Shown piece after piece: positions 32,297-40,487 of a stretch of DNA of 64,000 nt; position 1 is the stretch's first letter; every line of letters starts with the position of its first letter. The DNA comes from an uncultured Bacteroidales bacterium. GTDB lineage: Bacteria > Bacteroidota > Bacteroidia > Bacteroidales > Paludibacteraceae. Position numbers and translations under genes: made by a program. The notes under the pieces are model-generated. The model did no database searches. It saw nothing but the letters and a program-made list of their open reading frames with translations, and was not told the origin of the DNA. The DNA lies in the NCBI GenBank assembly GCA_947164985.1, contig CAMUYI010000001.1, positions 124,001 to 188,000 on the forward strand. The letters run 5' to 3'.

Positions 32297-35200
32297 ATGA
32301 AACGATTTGTAGGCGTTATCACTCTGTTAGCATGTATGCTGACTGCGAGTGCGAAGGAGCACTATGTGGTGCAGCATTACTCGATCAAGGACGGTATGAG
32401 TCAGAATACCGTGATGGCGATCATGCAGGACAAGCAGGGTTTCATGTGGTTCGGTACATGGGACGGTTTGAACCGCTTCGACGGGTATGTCTTCGAGAAA
32501 TTCAAAGCGATGCATAACGGCGTAGAGGCGCATGTGAACAACCGTGTGGATCTGATCTACGAAGATGAGGCGGAGCAGATATGGTGGATGACCTATGACG
32601 GCCATTACTACCGCTTGGATGCGACCCGTACGATCACAACGGAGCAGCCGTATGACAGTCTGCCGGAAGGGATGTTAGCCAAGATGAGCGAGGCAGACAA
32701 GAACACGAAAGTGGACAGTAGGGGCGTTATCTGGCAGACGGATGACACGTACGGTATCTTGCGGTACCGATTCGGACAATGGAAACGGTTCACGCCTGCA
32801 TTAGACAGCCGCTATGCGGGTCGATTGAGGCAACACTTCTTCCTGCTGGAAGACAGACAGGGCCGCACATGGGTGAACCCGACGGGAGGCGGATGGAGCT
32901 ATTACGACTACGAGAAAGATGAGTTGGTCTATCCGATTGACGGGTTGACGAACATGATCCACACGGCATATGTAGATCGGGACGGATTGATGTGGGTAGC
33001 GACGTACGACGGCGGAGTCGATTGCATCAACATGGAGCCGACGCCATACCAACTGCATGACTTGCGTCATTCGGATCGCGATAACGGCGAGGTACGTGCT
33101 TTCGTTCACACGAAGAAAGGTGAGGTACTGACGCTTATCAAATCGGAGACGAATGTGTATTGTGCGCTGGAGAGTAGTCACGGTATGCTATATGGTACAA
33201 AAGGCCGAGGCCTTTTGGAGGTTAGAGGTGAGAGGTTAGAGGTTAAAAGAACGATTCCGACTTCTCACCCCGACATATACGATATTGAGGAGGGACGAGA
33301 CGGGACGATCTACGTAGCTACATACGGCGGCGGCGTGAACATCCTTCGCCGGAACGGCAGCGGATGGGATGCACCGGAGGTAGTAGGCCAAGGGATGAAA
33401 GTGCGCGATATCGAGATCGTGGATGAGACGCTCTGGTGCGGCACGACGACGGGTGTGATGCGCGTGAACCTGAACACCTTAGAGAGCACGGTGATCCCCA
33501 GCTATGATATCCGCGCTATCTATTACAGCATGAACAAACTATGGTTGGGTTCGTTCGGCGGCGGATTGATGACATTGGATCCAAAGGATCCGAAGGCGGA
33601 GATCACGCGCGTGGAGACCTACCACGACATCATCCTATCGATGGTAGGCGACGGGACGAGTCTATGGTTCAGTTCGGAGAGCGATATCGCGCAGTTGAAC
33701 TTAGTGACGGGTGATCTGTATTACTACGATGCGCTGGACGGGCAAACGAACACGTACTTCACGGAGGCAGAGGCGCTGCGTACACCGGAAGGACGCATCT
33801 TATTCGGTTACTCGAACGGCTACTGTTCGTTCGACCCGAGTCGCATCCGTCGCACCAACTCGGTGCCGCCTTTGCGTATCACGCGTGTGGTGGTGGAGGA
33901 CCAAACCTTTTCGGGCGATACAATCACCATCCCGAACGGCAGCAATATCACGATCGAATATGCGGCGATGGACTATGTGGGCGCGGACAAGATCCTTTAT
34001 TTCTACCGGATGGACGGCATCGACCACGGATGGCAGGATGCGAAAGATATCCGCCGCGTGACGTACAACAACCTGCATCACGGGAAGTATGTCTTCCATG
34101 TCCGTTCGACGAACCGCGAGGGCGGCGAGGTAGATAACGAAAAGACGATGGTGATCGAAGTGGAGACGCCGGTATGGCTCAGTTGGTGGGCAATACTGCT
34201 GTATATATTAGCTATCATCCTTTTCATCGGCTTGACGATCTACATTGTAGCCGCGTATAACAACCTGCGGCAACGCGTGAAAGTGGAGCAACAGGTGACA
34301 GATATCAAGTTGCGCTTCTTCACGAATATCAGTCATGAGTTACGTACGCCGCTGACGCTTATTGTGGCGCCGATCGACAACATCTTGCAGAACGAGCGCA
34401 TCAGTCAGAGCGTGCGCAGTCAGTTGGAGATTGTGCAAAGCAACGGCCAGCGTATGCTAAGGATGGTAAACCAGTTGCTGGAGTTCCGCAAAGTGCAGAA
34501 CCAGAAGATGAAACTGAAATTGCAGCAGACGATGCTGAGCAGTCTGGTGGAAGAGACGAGCGCGAACTTCAAGAAAGAGGCATACGAGAAACATATCCAA
34601 TTTGAGATCGAGAACCGCGCGGAAGACTCGACCGTATGGGTCGATCGGCAGCGCATGGATACGATCCTATGGAACCTACTGAGCAATGCGTTCAAGTTCA
34701 CGCCGGCCGGCAAAGCGATCCGCGTGATCATTGATTCGAAACCGGGCTTTGTAACGCTGGCGGTGCAAGACGAAGGTATCGGTATTCCTCCGGAGAAACG
34801 CAGTGTGCTATTTGAACGCTTCTCCAGTAATAACGAGTTGAACAACAGCGGTGTGACAGGTACGGGTATCGGTATGAACCTGACCAAAGAGTTGGTGGAT
34901 CTGCATCACGGTTATATCGAGGTGGAGAGCGAAGTAGGAAAGGGCACGACGATCACGATCCTGCTGCATACAGGTAAGGAACATTTCGGCAACGATGTGG
35001 AGTTCATCACCGACGAGGAGATGGTAGCCCCGCCGACCGTGACGCCGACTTTCGAAGACAAGATGGAGCAGTTGGAAGGCGATGCACACGATTCAGCCCG
35101 CACGATATTGGTAGTGGACGACAGCGTGGATATGCGCAATTTCCTGACGAATATCCTGAGTCATGACTACCATGTGCTGACGGCGAGTGACGGCGCAGAA

Positions 35201-35869
35201 GCGGAAGAGATCATCCGGACGAAGACCGTAGATCTGGTAGTGACCGACCTGATGATGCCGAATGTGGACGGTTTGGAGTTGACCCAGTTCATCAAGCGCA
35301 ATAAAGACTATGACTTCATTCCTGTCATTCTGCTGACCGCCAAGACGGCTATCGAGAGTCGTCTGCAGGCGATGGAATACGGCGCGGATGACTACGTGAC
35401 CAAGCCCTTCGAACCCGAATACCTGCGCGCTCGTATCCATAATATATTAGTACAACGCAATCAGTTGGAGCAGAGTTACCGCGAACGATTGATGCGCCTG
35501 GAGCCGCAGAAAGCCGATGAGCCGATACCGAGCGACTCGTTCCTGGCTAAACTGCTGGATGTGATGGAGCGGCAGATGGATAATAACACGCTGACGGTCG
35601 ATGATATGGTGGACGAGATGGGTATGGGTCGTACGGTATTCTTCAATAAATTGAAGAGCCTGACGGGTCTGAGTCCGGTGGAGTTCATCCGCGAGATGCG
35701 TATCAAGCGTGCAGCACAACTGCTGGAAGAGCAGCGATACAACATCACGGAAGTAACCTATATGGTGGGCATGAACGACAGCCGTTATTTCGCGAAATGC
35801 TTCAAGAACACGTATGGCGTGACACCGAGTGAATACCGCAGGGCGGCGTTGGCTAATAAAGGGGAATGA
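32297..35869 (+). CDS. Hybrid two-component regulator (HTCS type)
   Basis: This 1190-residue one-protein signalling system has, in order: a signal peptide (1-20); periplasmic two-bladed Reg_prop propellers (about 25-540); a Y_Y_Y domain (about 545-612); one TM (about 630-655); HisKA with H680 in NISHELRTP; HATPase (N box near 794, DEGIGIPP near 824); a receiver with phosphoacceptor D984 (VVTDLMMPN); and a C-terminal AraC-type DNA-binding domain (about 1088-1190). In Bacteroidales these sense oligosaccharides and control polysaccharide-use loci, but no SusC/D locus lies alongside. A 7-bp repeat array inside the propeller region encodes LEVRGERLEVKR. The start is the ATG at 32297. Confidence 0.95.
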   Translation: MKRFVGVITLLACMLTASAKEHYVVQHYSIKDGMSQNTVMAIMQDKQGFMWFGTWDGLNRFDGYVFEKFKAMHNGVEAHVNNRVDLIYEDEAEQIWWMTYDGHYYRLDATRTITTEQPYDSLPEGMLAKMSEADKNTKVDSRGVIWQTDDTYGILRYRFGQWKRFTPALDSRYAGRLRQHFFLLEDRQGRTWVNPTGGGWSYYDYEKDELVYPIDGLTNMIHTAYVDRDGLMWVATYDGGVDCINMEPTPYQLHDLRHSDRDNGEVRAFVHTKKGEVLTLIKSETNVYCALESSHGMLYGTKGRGLLEVRGERLEVKRTIPTSHPDIYDIEEGRDGTIYVATYGGGVNILRRNGSGWDAPEVVGQGMKVRDIEIVDETLWCGTTTGVMRVNLNTLESTVIPSYDIRAIYYSMNKLWLGSFGGGLMTLDPKDPKAEITRVETYHDIILSMVGDGTSLWFSSESDIAQLNLVTGDLYYYDALDGQTNTYFTEAEALRTPEGRILFGYSNGYCSFDPSRIRRTNSVPPLRITRVVVEDQTFSGDTITIPNGSNITIEYAAMDYVGADKILYFYRMDGIDHGWQDAKDIRRVTYNNLHHGKYVFHVRSTNREGGEVDNEKTMVIEVETPVWLSWWAILLYILAIILFIGLTIYIVAAYNNLRQRVKVEQQVTDIKLRFFTNISHELRTPLTLIVAPIDNILQNERISQSVRSQLEIVQSNGQRMLRMVNQLLEFRKVQNQKMKLKLQQTMLSSLVEETSANFKKEAYEKHIQFEIENRAEDSTVWVDRQRMDTILWNLLSNAFKFTPAGKAIRVIIDSKPGFVTLAVQDEGIGIPPEKRSVLFERFSSNNELNNSGVTGTGIGMNLTKELVDLHHGYIEVESEVGKGTTITILLHTGKEHFGNDVEFITDEEMVAPPTVTPTFEDKMEQLEGDAHDSARTILVVDDSVDMRNFLTNILSHDYHVLTASDGAEAEEIIRTKTVDLVVTDLMMPNVDGLELTQFIKRNKDYDFIPVILLTAKTAIESRLQAMEYGADDYVTKPFEPEYLRARIHNILVQRNQLEQSYRERLMRLEPQKADEPIPSDSFLAKLLDVMERQMDNNTLTVDDMVDEMGMGRTVFFNKLKSLTGLSPVEFIREMRIKRAAQLLEEQRYNITEVTYMVGMNDSRYFAKCFKNTYGVTPSEYRRAALANKGE
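33199..33250 (+). repeat. Inverted repeat plus in-frame 7-bp repeat in the regulator gene
   Basis: CAAAAGGC/GCCTTTTG (33199-33217 region) is followed by GAGGTTA, GAGGTGA, GAGGTTA, GAGGTTA. The one unit whose T falls at codon position 1 reads TTA, not TGA. Confidence 0.75.
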
Positions 35870-35908
35870 AAGTTTAAAGTTTAAAGTTTAAAGTTGAAAG
35901 TTGAAAGA
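35867..35908 (+). repeat. 7-bp repeat array spanning the regulator stop and lipoprotein start
   Basis: Units AAAGTTT (three) and AAAGTTG (two) start at the TGA of the regulator and extend through the TTG start codon of the next gene. Confidence 0.75.
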
Positions 35909-36421
35909 AGCATAGTCGTTTTTGTGTTGATGGCAGTGCTATTCGCAGGATGCGGGCATCAGGCGCCGCAGACGCCAAGTCAACGGAAAGGGCAGGGTCC
36001 GCAAGTGGACAGTGCAGCGTTGGCTTTGCTGCAACTCAACCAGCAGTTGGCGGAGGCCGCAGACCGAGAGTTAACCGCATTGGCTCAAGAGCAGGACAGT
36101 GCGTTCGCCTTATACGAAGCCGGCACCTGGATGCGGATCATGAGCAAGGGTGACGAGACGACCCCTACTCCGCAAGCCAATGAAGAATGGACGATCCGCA
36201 TGCGTGTGTATGACCTGAAGATGCAGCTGCTGGAAGATAGCGAAGCGAGTTACCGCATCGGCAAGAAAGAGTTACCGCAAGCAGTGGAAGAGAATATCGG
36301 CGAGATGCATCACGGCGCACAAGCCCGTCTGTTGGCTCCCTGGTACACTGCCTTCGGCTTACGCGGAACGGATCGTATTCCGCCGTATGAGAATGTGATT
36401 ATAGACATCGAATTAAGATAA
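35894..36421 (+). CDS. FKBP-like lipoprotein with apparent TTG start
   Basis: This 175-residue lipoprotein (signal SIVVFVLMAVLFAGC, Cys 20) has a C-terminal half that matches the end of FKBP-type peptidyl-prolyl isomerases (HHGAQARLLAPWYTAFGLRG, then IPPYENVIIDIEL). The only ATG that could start it (35930) would leave too short a signal peptide, so TTG at 35894 is the likely start; it lies inside a 7-bp repeat. It may act as an envelope folding factor, although the isomerase active site looks incomplete. The next gene starts 4 bp after its stop. Confidence 0.72.
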   Translation: MKVERSIVVFVLMAVLFAGCGHQAPQTPSQRKGQGPQVDSAALALLQLNQQLAEAADRELTALAQEQDSAFALYEAGTWMRIMSKGDETTPTPQANEEWTIRMRVYDLKMQLLEDSEASYRIGKKELPQAVEENIGEMHHGAQARLLAPWYTAFGLRGTDRIPPYENVIIDIELR

Positions 36422-36425
36422 AAAA

Positions 36426-36992
36426 ATGAAAAGAAGAATTTGGGCATTGATCGGCATCGCGTTCATCGTAATGGGATGCAACAACAACACCTATTCCCGA
36501 CTGCGCGATCAGGAAGATAAGTTGATCGCTAACTATATCAGCCGGAAAAACTTAGTGATCCTGGACGAACTGCCGGCGAAAGATCATGTATGGGCCGAGA
36601 AAGAGTACTATAAGGTAAAGGGATACGACAACCTGTATTTCCATCTGATCTCGCGTGGCGATACGGTGAGCATCGATACCGTAAGGCATGATACGGTAGA
36701 TATGAAAATCGTCGCCAACGACCGGATCATTATGCGGTATAAGCGGTTTGATTTGACGGAGAACCCTGATACCTTGGATTATTGGACGACGCTGGAACAA
36801 GCGTATCCGACCGAGTTCCATTATTACAACACGACCGAGTGCGAGTGCGTAGCATGGCATCTGGCGGTAGGTCTGATGGGCTACCCGAACTCGCAATGCG
36901 AGATGATCGTGCCTAGCAAATTGGGATTCTCCACCGAGCAGAACACGGTGACACCGTATGTGTATATATTAAAAATCAAAGTAAAACCATAA
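36426..36992 (+). CDS. DUF4827 family lipoprotein
   Basis: This 188-residue lipoprotein (IGIAFIVMGC, Cys 18) opens its mature part NNNTYSRLRDQEDKLIANYI, the signature of Bacteroidales DUF4827, which has an FKBP-like fold. In related genomes it commonly sits next to glmM, as here. It is likely an outer-membrane-associated folding or binding protein; its biochemical role is unknown. Tight spacing on both sides (4 bp and 1 bp) shows operon co-translation. Confidence 0.82.
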   Translation: MKRRIWALIGIAFIVMGCNNNTYSRLRDQEDKLIANYISRKNLVILDELPAKDHVWAEKEYYKVKGYDNLYFHLISRGDTVSIDTVRHDTVDMKIVANDRIIMRYKRFDLTENPDTLDYWTTLEQAYPTEFHYYNTTECECVAWHLAVGLMGYPNSQCEMIVPSKLGFSTEQNTVTPYVYILKIKVKP

Positions 36993-36993
36993 T

Positions 36994-38367
36994 ATGAGTT
37001 TAGTAAAATCTATTTCCGGTATCCGCGGCACGATAGGTGGTCGCGTGGGTGAGGGTCTGAACCCTGTGGATATCGTTCGTTTTACGGCAGCTTACGCCAC
37101 CCAACGTCGCGCAGCAATGCCTGATAACAACACGATTGTAGTGGGTCGTGATGCGCGTTTGAGCGGACCGATGGTGGAGCAGATCGTATGCGGTACGCTG
37201 ATGGGTATGGGGTACGATGTAGTCAATATCGGTTTGGCGACGACGCCGACAACCGAGTTGGCTGTCACGGGTGAGAAAGCCGCAGGAGGTATCATCCTGA
37301 CCGCCAGCCATAATCCCAAACAATGGAACGCGCTGAAGTTGCTCAACGAGCATGGTGAATTCCTCAACGATGCCGAAGGGAAGGGTGTGTTGGCGCTTGC
37401 AGAAGCCGAAGATTTTAGTTTTGCCGAGGTAGATAACTTAGGTCACATGACCCACAAAGACTACCTGCCCTACCATGTGCAGCAAGTACTGAACCTGAAG
37501 TTAGTCGATGTAGAAGCGATCAAGAAGCGGAACTTCACTGTCGCCATCGACTGCGTGAACTCGGTAGGCGGTCTCGCTATTCCGGCGATATTAAAGGCGG
37601 TAGGCGTAGAGAACATCATCGAACTGAACTGCACGCCGAACGGTCATTTCCCCCATAACCCTGAACCCCTGCCGCAACACCTGACCGAGATCAGTGATCT
37701 GCTCAAGAGCGGGAAAGCGGATGTGGGATTTGTAGTGGATCCGGATGTGGATCGTTTGGCGATCATCTGCGAGAACGGCGCTATGTTCGGCGAGGAATAC
37801 ACGCTGGTGAGCGTAGCCGATTATATCTTACGACACACACCGGGCAATACGGTAAGCAACATGTCGAGTACGCGTGCGTTGAGCGATGTGACGCGTGCGC
37901 ATGGCGGTGAATACAGCGCGAGTGCGGTAGGCGAAGTGAACGTAGTAGCGGAGATGAAACGCGTGAACGCAGTCATCGGCGGCGAAGGAAACGGCGGTGT
38001 GATCTATCCGGAATGCCATTACGGCCGTGATGCGCTGGTAGGTATCGCCCTCTTCCTAAGCCATCTGGCACACCTGGATATGAAGGTGAGTGAACTGCGT
38101 CGTACCCTGCCGGACTACTGCATCAGTAAGAACCGTATTGACCTGACGCCGGACACGGATGTGGACGCTATCCTGGCACGCGTGAAGGAACTCTATAAGA
38201 ACGAGCGCGTGAACGACCGAGACGGTGTGAAGATCGATTTTGCGGACGGATGGGTGCATCTGCGTAAGTCCAATACGGAGCCTATCATCCGCGTGTATTC
38301 GGAAGCCGCAACGATGGATGAAGCGAATGCGCTTGCACAGAAGGTGATCGATGTAGTGAAGAATTAA
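36994..38367 (+). CDS. glmM: Phosphoglucosamine mutase
   Basis: This 457-residue phosphohexomutase begins SLVKSISGIRGTIGG. It has the phosphoserine loop TASHNPKQWNALKLL near residue 103, metal-binding DPDVDRLA, GGEGNGGVIYP and the phosphate loop RKSNTEPIIRVY. The N-terminal SGIRG and length identify GlmM, which converts glucosamine 6-phosphate to 1-phosphate for UDP-GlcNAc. It links to the following lpxB gene, which uses UDP-GlcNAc-derived lipid. The stop codon lies in a repeat array. Confidence 0.94.
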   Translation: MSLVKSISGIRGTIGGRVGEGLNPVDIVRFTAAYATQRRAAMPDNNTIVVGRDARLSGPMVEQIVCGTLMGMGYDVVNIGLATTPTTELAVTGEKAAGGIILTASHNPKQWNALKLLNEHGEFLNDAEGKGVLALAEAEDFSFAEVDNLGHMTHKDYLPYHVQQVLNLKLVDVEAIKKRNFTVAIDCVNSVGGLAIPAILKAVGVENIIELNCTPNGHFPHNPEPLPQHLTEISDLLKSGKADVGFVVDPDVDRLAIICENGAMFGEEYTLVSVADYILRHTPGNTVSNMSSTRALSDVTRAHGGEYSASAVGEVNVVAEMKRVNAVIGGEGNGGVIYPECHYGRDALVGIALFLSHLAHLDMKVSELRRTLPDYCISKNRIDLTPDTDVDAILARVKELYKNERVNDRDGVKIDFADGWVHLRKSNTEPIIRVYSEAATMDEANALAQKVIDVVKN

Positions 38368-38393
38368 AAATTAAAAATTAAGAATTAAAAATT
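38362..38393 (+). repeat. 7-bp repeat ATTAAAA spanning glmM stop and lpxB start
   Basis: Units ATTAAAA, ATTAAAA, ATTAAGA and ATTAAAA cover the glmM stop codon (38365-38367) and the apparent ATT start of lpxB (38384). Confidence 0.8.
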
Positions 38394-39490
38394 ATTTCTT
38401 CATAGCAGGAGAGGCATCGGGTGATACGCATGCAGCGGAGTTGATCAAACAGATCCGATTGCGTGACCCGAAGGCACAGATAGCAGGCCTCGGAGGCGAC
38501 CGTATGGAAGCCTCCGGGTGTCGGTTGTACCGGCATATCCGCCATATGGCTTTTATGGGGTTTGTTACCGTAATGCGTCATTGGAAGGAAGTACAAGCGA
38601 ATTTCGAAATCGCCCGTGAGGCGCTTTTGAAGGAGCAACCGGACGTGCTGATCCTGATCGACTACCCGTCCTTCAACCTGCGCATGGCTGCTTTCTGCAA
38701 GCAGTACCTGCCCCAGACGAAGATCATCTATTATATCCCGCCGAAAATATGGGCATGGAAACGCAGACGCGTGCATCAGATCGCGCGTCTATGCGATGAG
38801 GTATTGGGAATTTTTCCTTTTGAGCCGGCGTTTTATGCTAAGTATGGCTATACCTGCCGCTATGTGGGAAATCCGACGGCAGAGGAAATCCATAAAGGTG
38901 AAAGGTTAAAGGTGAAAGGTGAAAGGACTAGAACTATCGCCATTCTCCCCGGTTCTCGTCCTTCTGAGATCACGAACTGTCTGCCGCGTATGTTAGAAGC
39001 TGCACGGCAGTTTGCGGATTATCAGATTATCGTGTGTGCGGCGCCGAATATCGAAGATGCCTTCTACGCTCCGTATCTTCGCGCCAATGAAAGGCTGACA
39101 CGCGATACATATGATGCGGTTCAGCAAGCCTCTGCCGCCGTGGTCAACTCCGGTACGGCTACCTTAGAGACCGCCTTATTGGGTTGTCCGCAAGTAGCAG
39201 TCTATCATTTGGCCGGCTCGAAATTGATCGGTCTGATCCGTTGGGCACAACCGCTCTTTTTCTCCATCCCTTATTTCACCTTGGTCAATATCATCGCAGG
39301 CAAGGAAGTGATCAAAGAGTGCATCGCCGATGCGTTCACGACCGAGAATGTAGCCGCCGAATTGAGCCGTCTGCTGCGCGATGAAGACTATAAAAAAGAG
39401 ATGCTCGCATCGTACGAGCACCTCATTCAACTCTTGGGTTCTCAACCCGCTTCGGTCACTGCGGCCGAGATCATCACATCGAAACAATAA
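38384..39490 (+). CDS. lpxB: Lipid-A-disaccharide synthase with apparent ATT start codon
   Basis: The frame encodes KNYFFIAGEASGDTHAAEL, the conserved LpxB N-terminus. Between the in-frame stop at 38372 and this core there is no ATG, GTG or TTG. The codon at the expected start is ATT (38384), which would give M-KNYFFIAGE and 368 residues, the normal length. Other LpxB features are LILIDYPSFNLR, PPKIWAWKRRR, CRYVGNP and AILPGSR. LpxB joins UDP-diacylglucosamine and lipid X. An in-frame 7-bp array encodes KGERLKVKGER between the two Rossmann halves. The 3' end overlaps the convergent membrane-protein gene by 17 bp. Confidence 0.9.
   Translation: MKNYFFIAGEASGDTHAAELIKQIRLRDPKAQIAGLGGDRMEASGCRLYRHIRHMAFMGFVTVMRHWKEVQANFEIAREALLKEQPDVLILIDYPSFNLRMAAFCKQYLPQTKIIYYIPPKIWAWKRRRVHQIARLCDEVLGIFPFEPAFYAKYGYTCRYVGNPTAEEIHKGERLKVKGERTRTIAILPGSRPSEITNCLPRMLEAARQFADYQIIVCAAPNIEDAFYAPYLRANERLTRDTYDAVQQASAAVVNSGTATLETALLGCPQVAVYHLAGSKLIGLIRWAQPLFFSIPYFTLVNIIAGKEVIKECIADAFTTENVAAELSRLLRDEDYKKEMLASYEHLIQLLGSQPASVTAAEIITSKQ
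38892..38930 (+). repeat. In-frame 7-bp repeat AAGGTGA inside lpxB
   Basis: Units AAGGTGA, AAGGTTA, AAGGTGA, AAGGTGA. In the second unit, where TGA would be in frame, the unit is TTA (Leu). Confidence 0.8.
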
Positions 39491-39752
39491 TCGCTGCCAG
39501 GATATAGGGCATGGCACCCGCTAAGACGCCTTTGGAGAGGCGCCATGTATCCGTCGTATAGAAGACGAAGATGAGCGCCAAGTCCGGGAATACACTAACG
39601 AGCAGCAGTTTGGACAAGACACCTCCGGCTTCAAACTGCAGGGTCTGCAGCGGATACCAGAGGTTCATCACCTCGATATAGGTGAGTCCGAAGATAGCAG
39701 GCAGCAATAGACCTAGCAATATCCCTATCCAATAGCGGTCAAAGAGATCCAT
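39474..39752 (-). CDS. Small membrane protein downstream of surE
   Basis: This 92-residue protein has three hydrophobic segments (about 8-25, 45-64, 74-91). It starts MDLFDRYWIGILLGLLLPAI inside the end of surE (14-bp overlap) and ends inside the 3' end of lpxB on the other strand. The pattern and location match small conserved Bacteroidota membrane proteins found between surE and lpxB. Function unknown. Confidence 0.7.
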   Translation of the reverse strand: MDLFDRYWIGILLGLLLPAIFGLTYIEVMNLWYPLQTLQFEAGGVLSKLLLVSVFPDLALIFVFYTTDTWRLSKGVLAGAMPYILAAIIVSM

Positions 39753-40482
39753 AGTCCGTCCAATCTAATGTAAGCGGCGTGATCGCCAATAACTGATGCT
39801 GCATCGCCCATATATCCGTATCGGTAGCCGAGGGTTCATCGTTGACGAACTCGCCGCCGAGTTTCCATCCTTGGAGAACGCCTTCGGGCAGTTCGTCCGA
39901 GAGGGGCACTAACTCTTTGGACCAGTGCCCGACACACTGCCGTGTCCAACGGATACCTTCTATCTCCCCTACCGGCGCGTTGATATTAAAGACGGTTCGC
40001 GGTGCGATGCCTTCTTCGTACAGGTGTTGCGTCACTTCGACCAAGAAGGGTTGCAACCAATGCAGATCGACATCCATCGCATGGCTGTCTATCGACCAGC
40101 CGATCGCCGGAATACCCTTCTCCGCCGCCACGAGACAGGCACCGATCGTACCTGAATACATGGCATTGACAGCCGCATTGGAGCCATGGTTAATACCCGA
40201 CACGACGAGATCGATCGGTTTATCAGGAAAGAGGTACTCGCGGGCGATCTTGATGCAATCCGCCGGCGTTCCGTTGGTCGTATAGACCTCCGCGCCGTTG
40301 AGATCATGCTCTTCGACACGACGGATGTACATCGGCGTCTCGACACTGATACACGCCGCTTTTCCGCTTCGCGCACCATCCGGACAGATGACTGTCACCT
40401 GCCCTAACTTGGTCATCTCTTTGGCCAACAGGCGGATGCCTGCCGTTCCCCAGCCGTCGTCGTTAACTACTACTATATTCAT
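39739..40482 (-). CDS. surE: 5'/3'-nucleotidase SurE
   Basis: This 247-residue SurE has the metal-binding VVNDDGWGTAGI at the N-terminus, then DLVVSGINHGSNAA and MYSGTIGACLVAAE. It removes phosphate from nucleoside 5'- and 3'-monophosphates and helps nucleotide homeostasis under stress. It begins 5 bp after the M16 peptidase stop, so it belongs to the long minus-strand transcript. Confidence 0.93.
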   Translation of the reverse strand: MNIVVVNDDGWGTAGIRLLAKEMTKLGQVTVICPDGARSGKAACISVETPMYIRRVEEHDLNGAEVYTTNGTPADCIKIAREYLFPDKPIDLVVSGINHGSNAAVNAMYSGTIGACLVAAEKGIPAIGWSIDSHAMDVDLHWLQPFLVEVTQHLYEEGIAPRTVFNINAPVGEIEGIRWTRQCVGHWSKELVPLSDELPEGVLQGWKLGGEFVNDEPSATDTDIWAMQHQLLAITPLTLDWTDYGSL

Positions 40483-40487
40483 AACGC

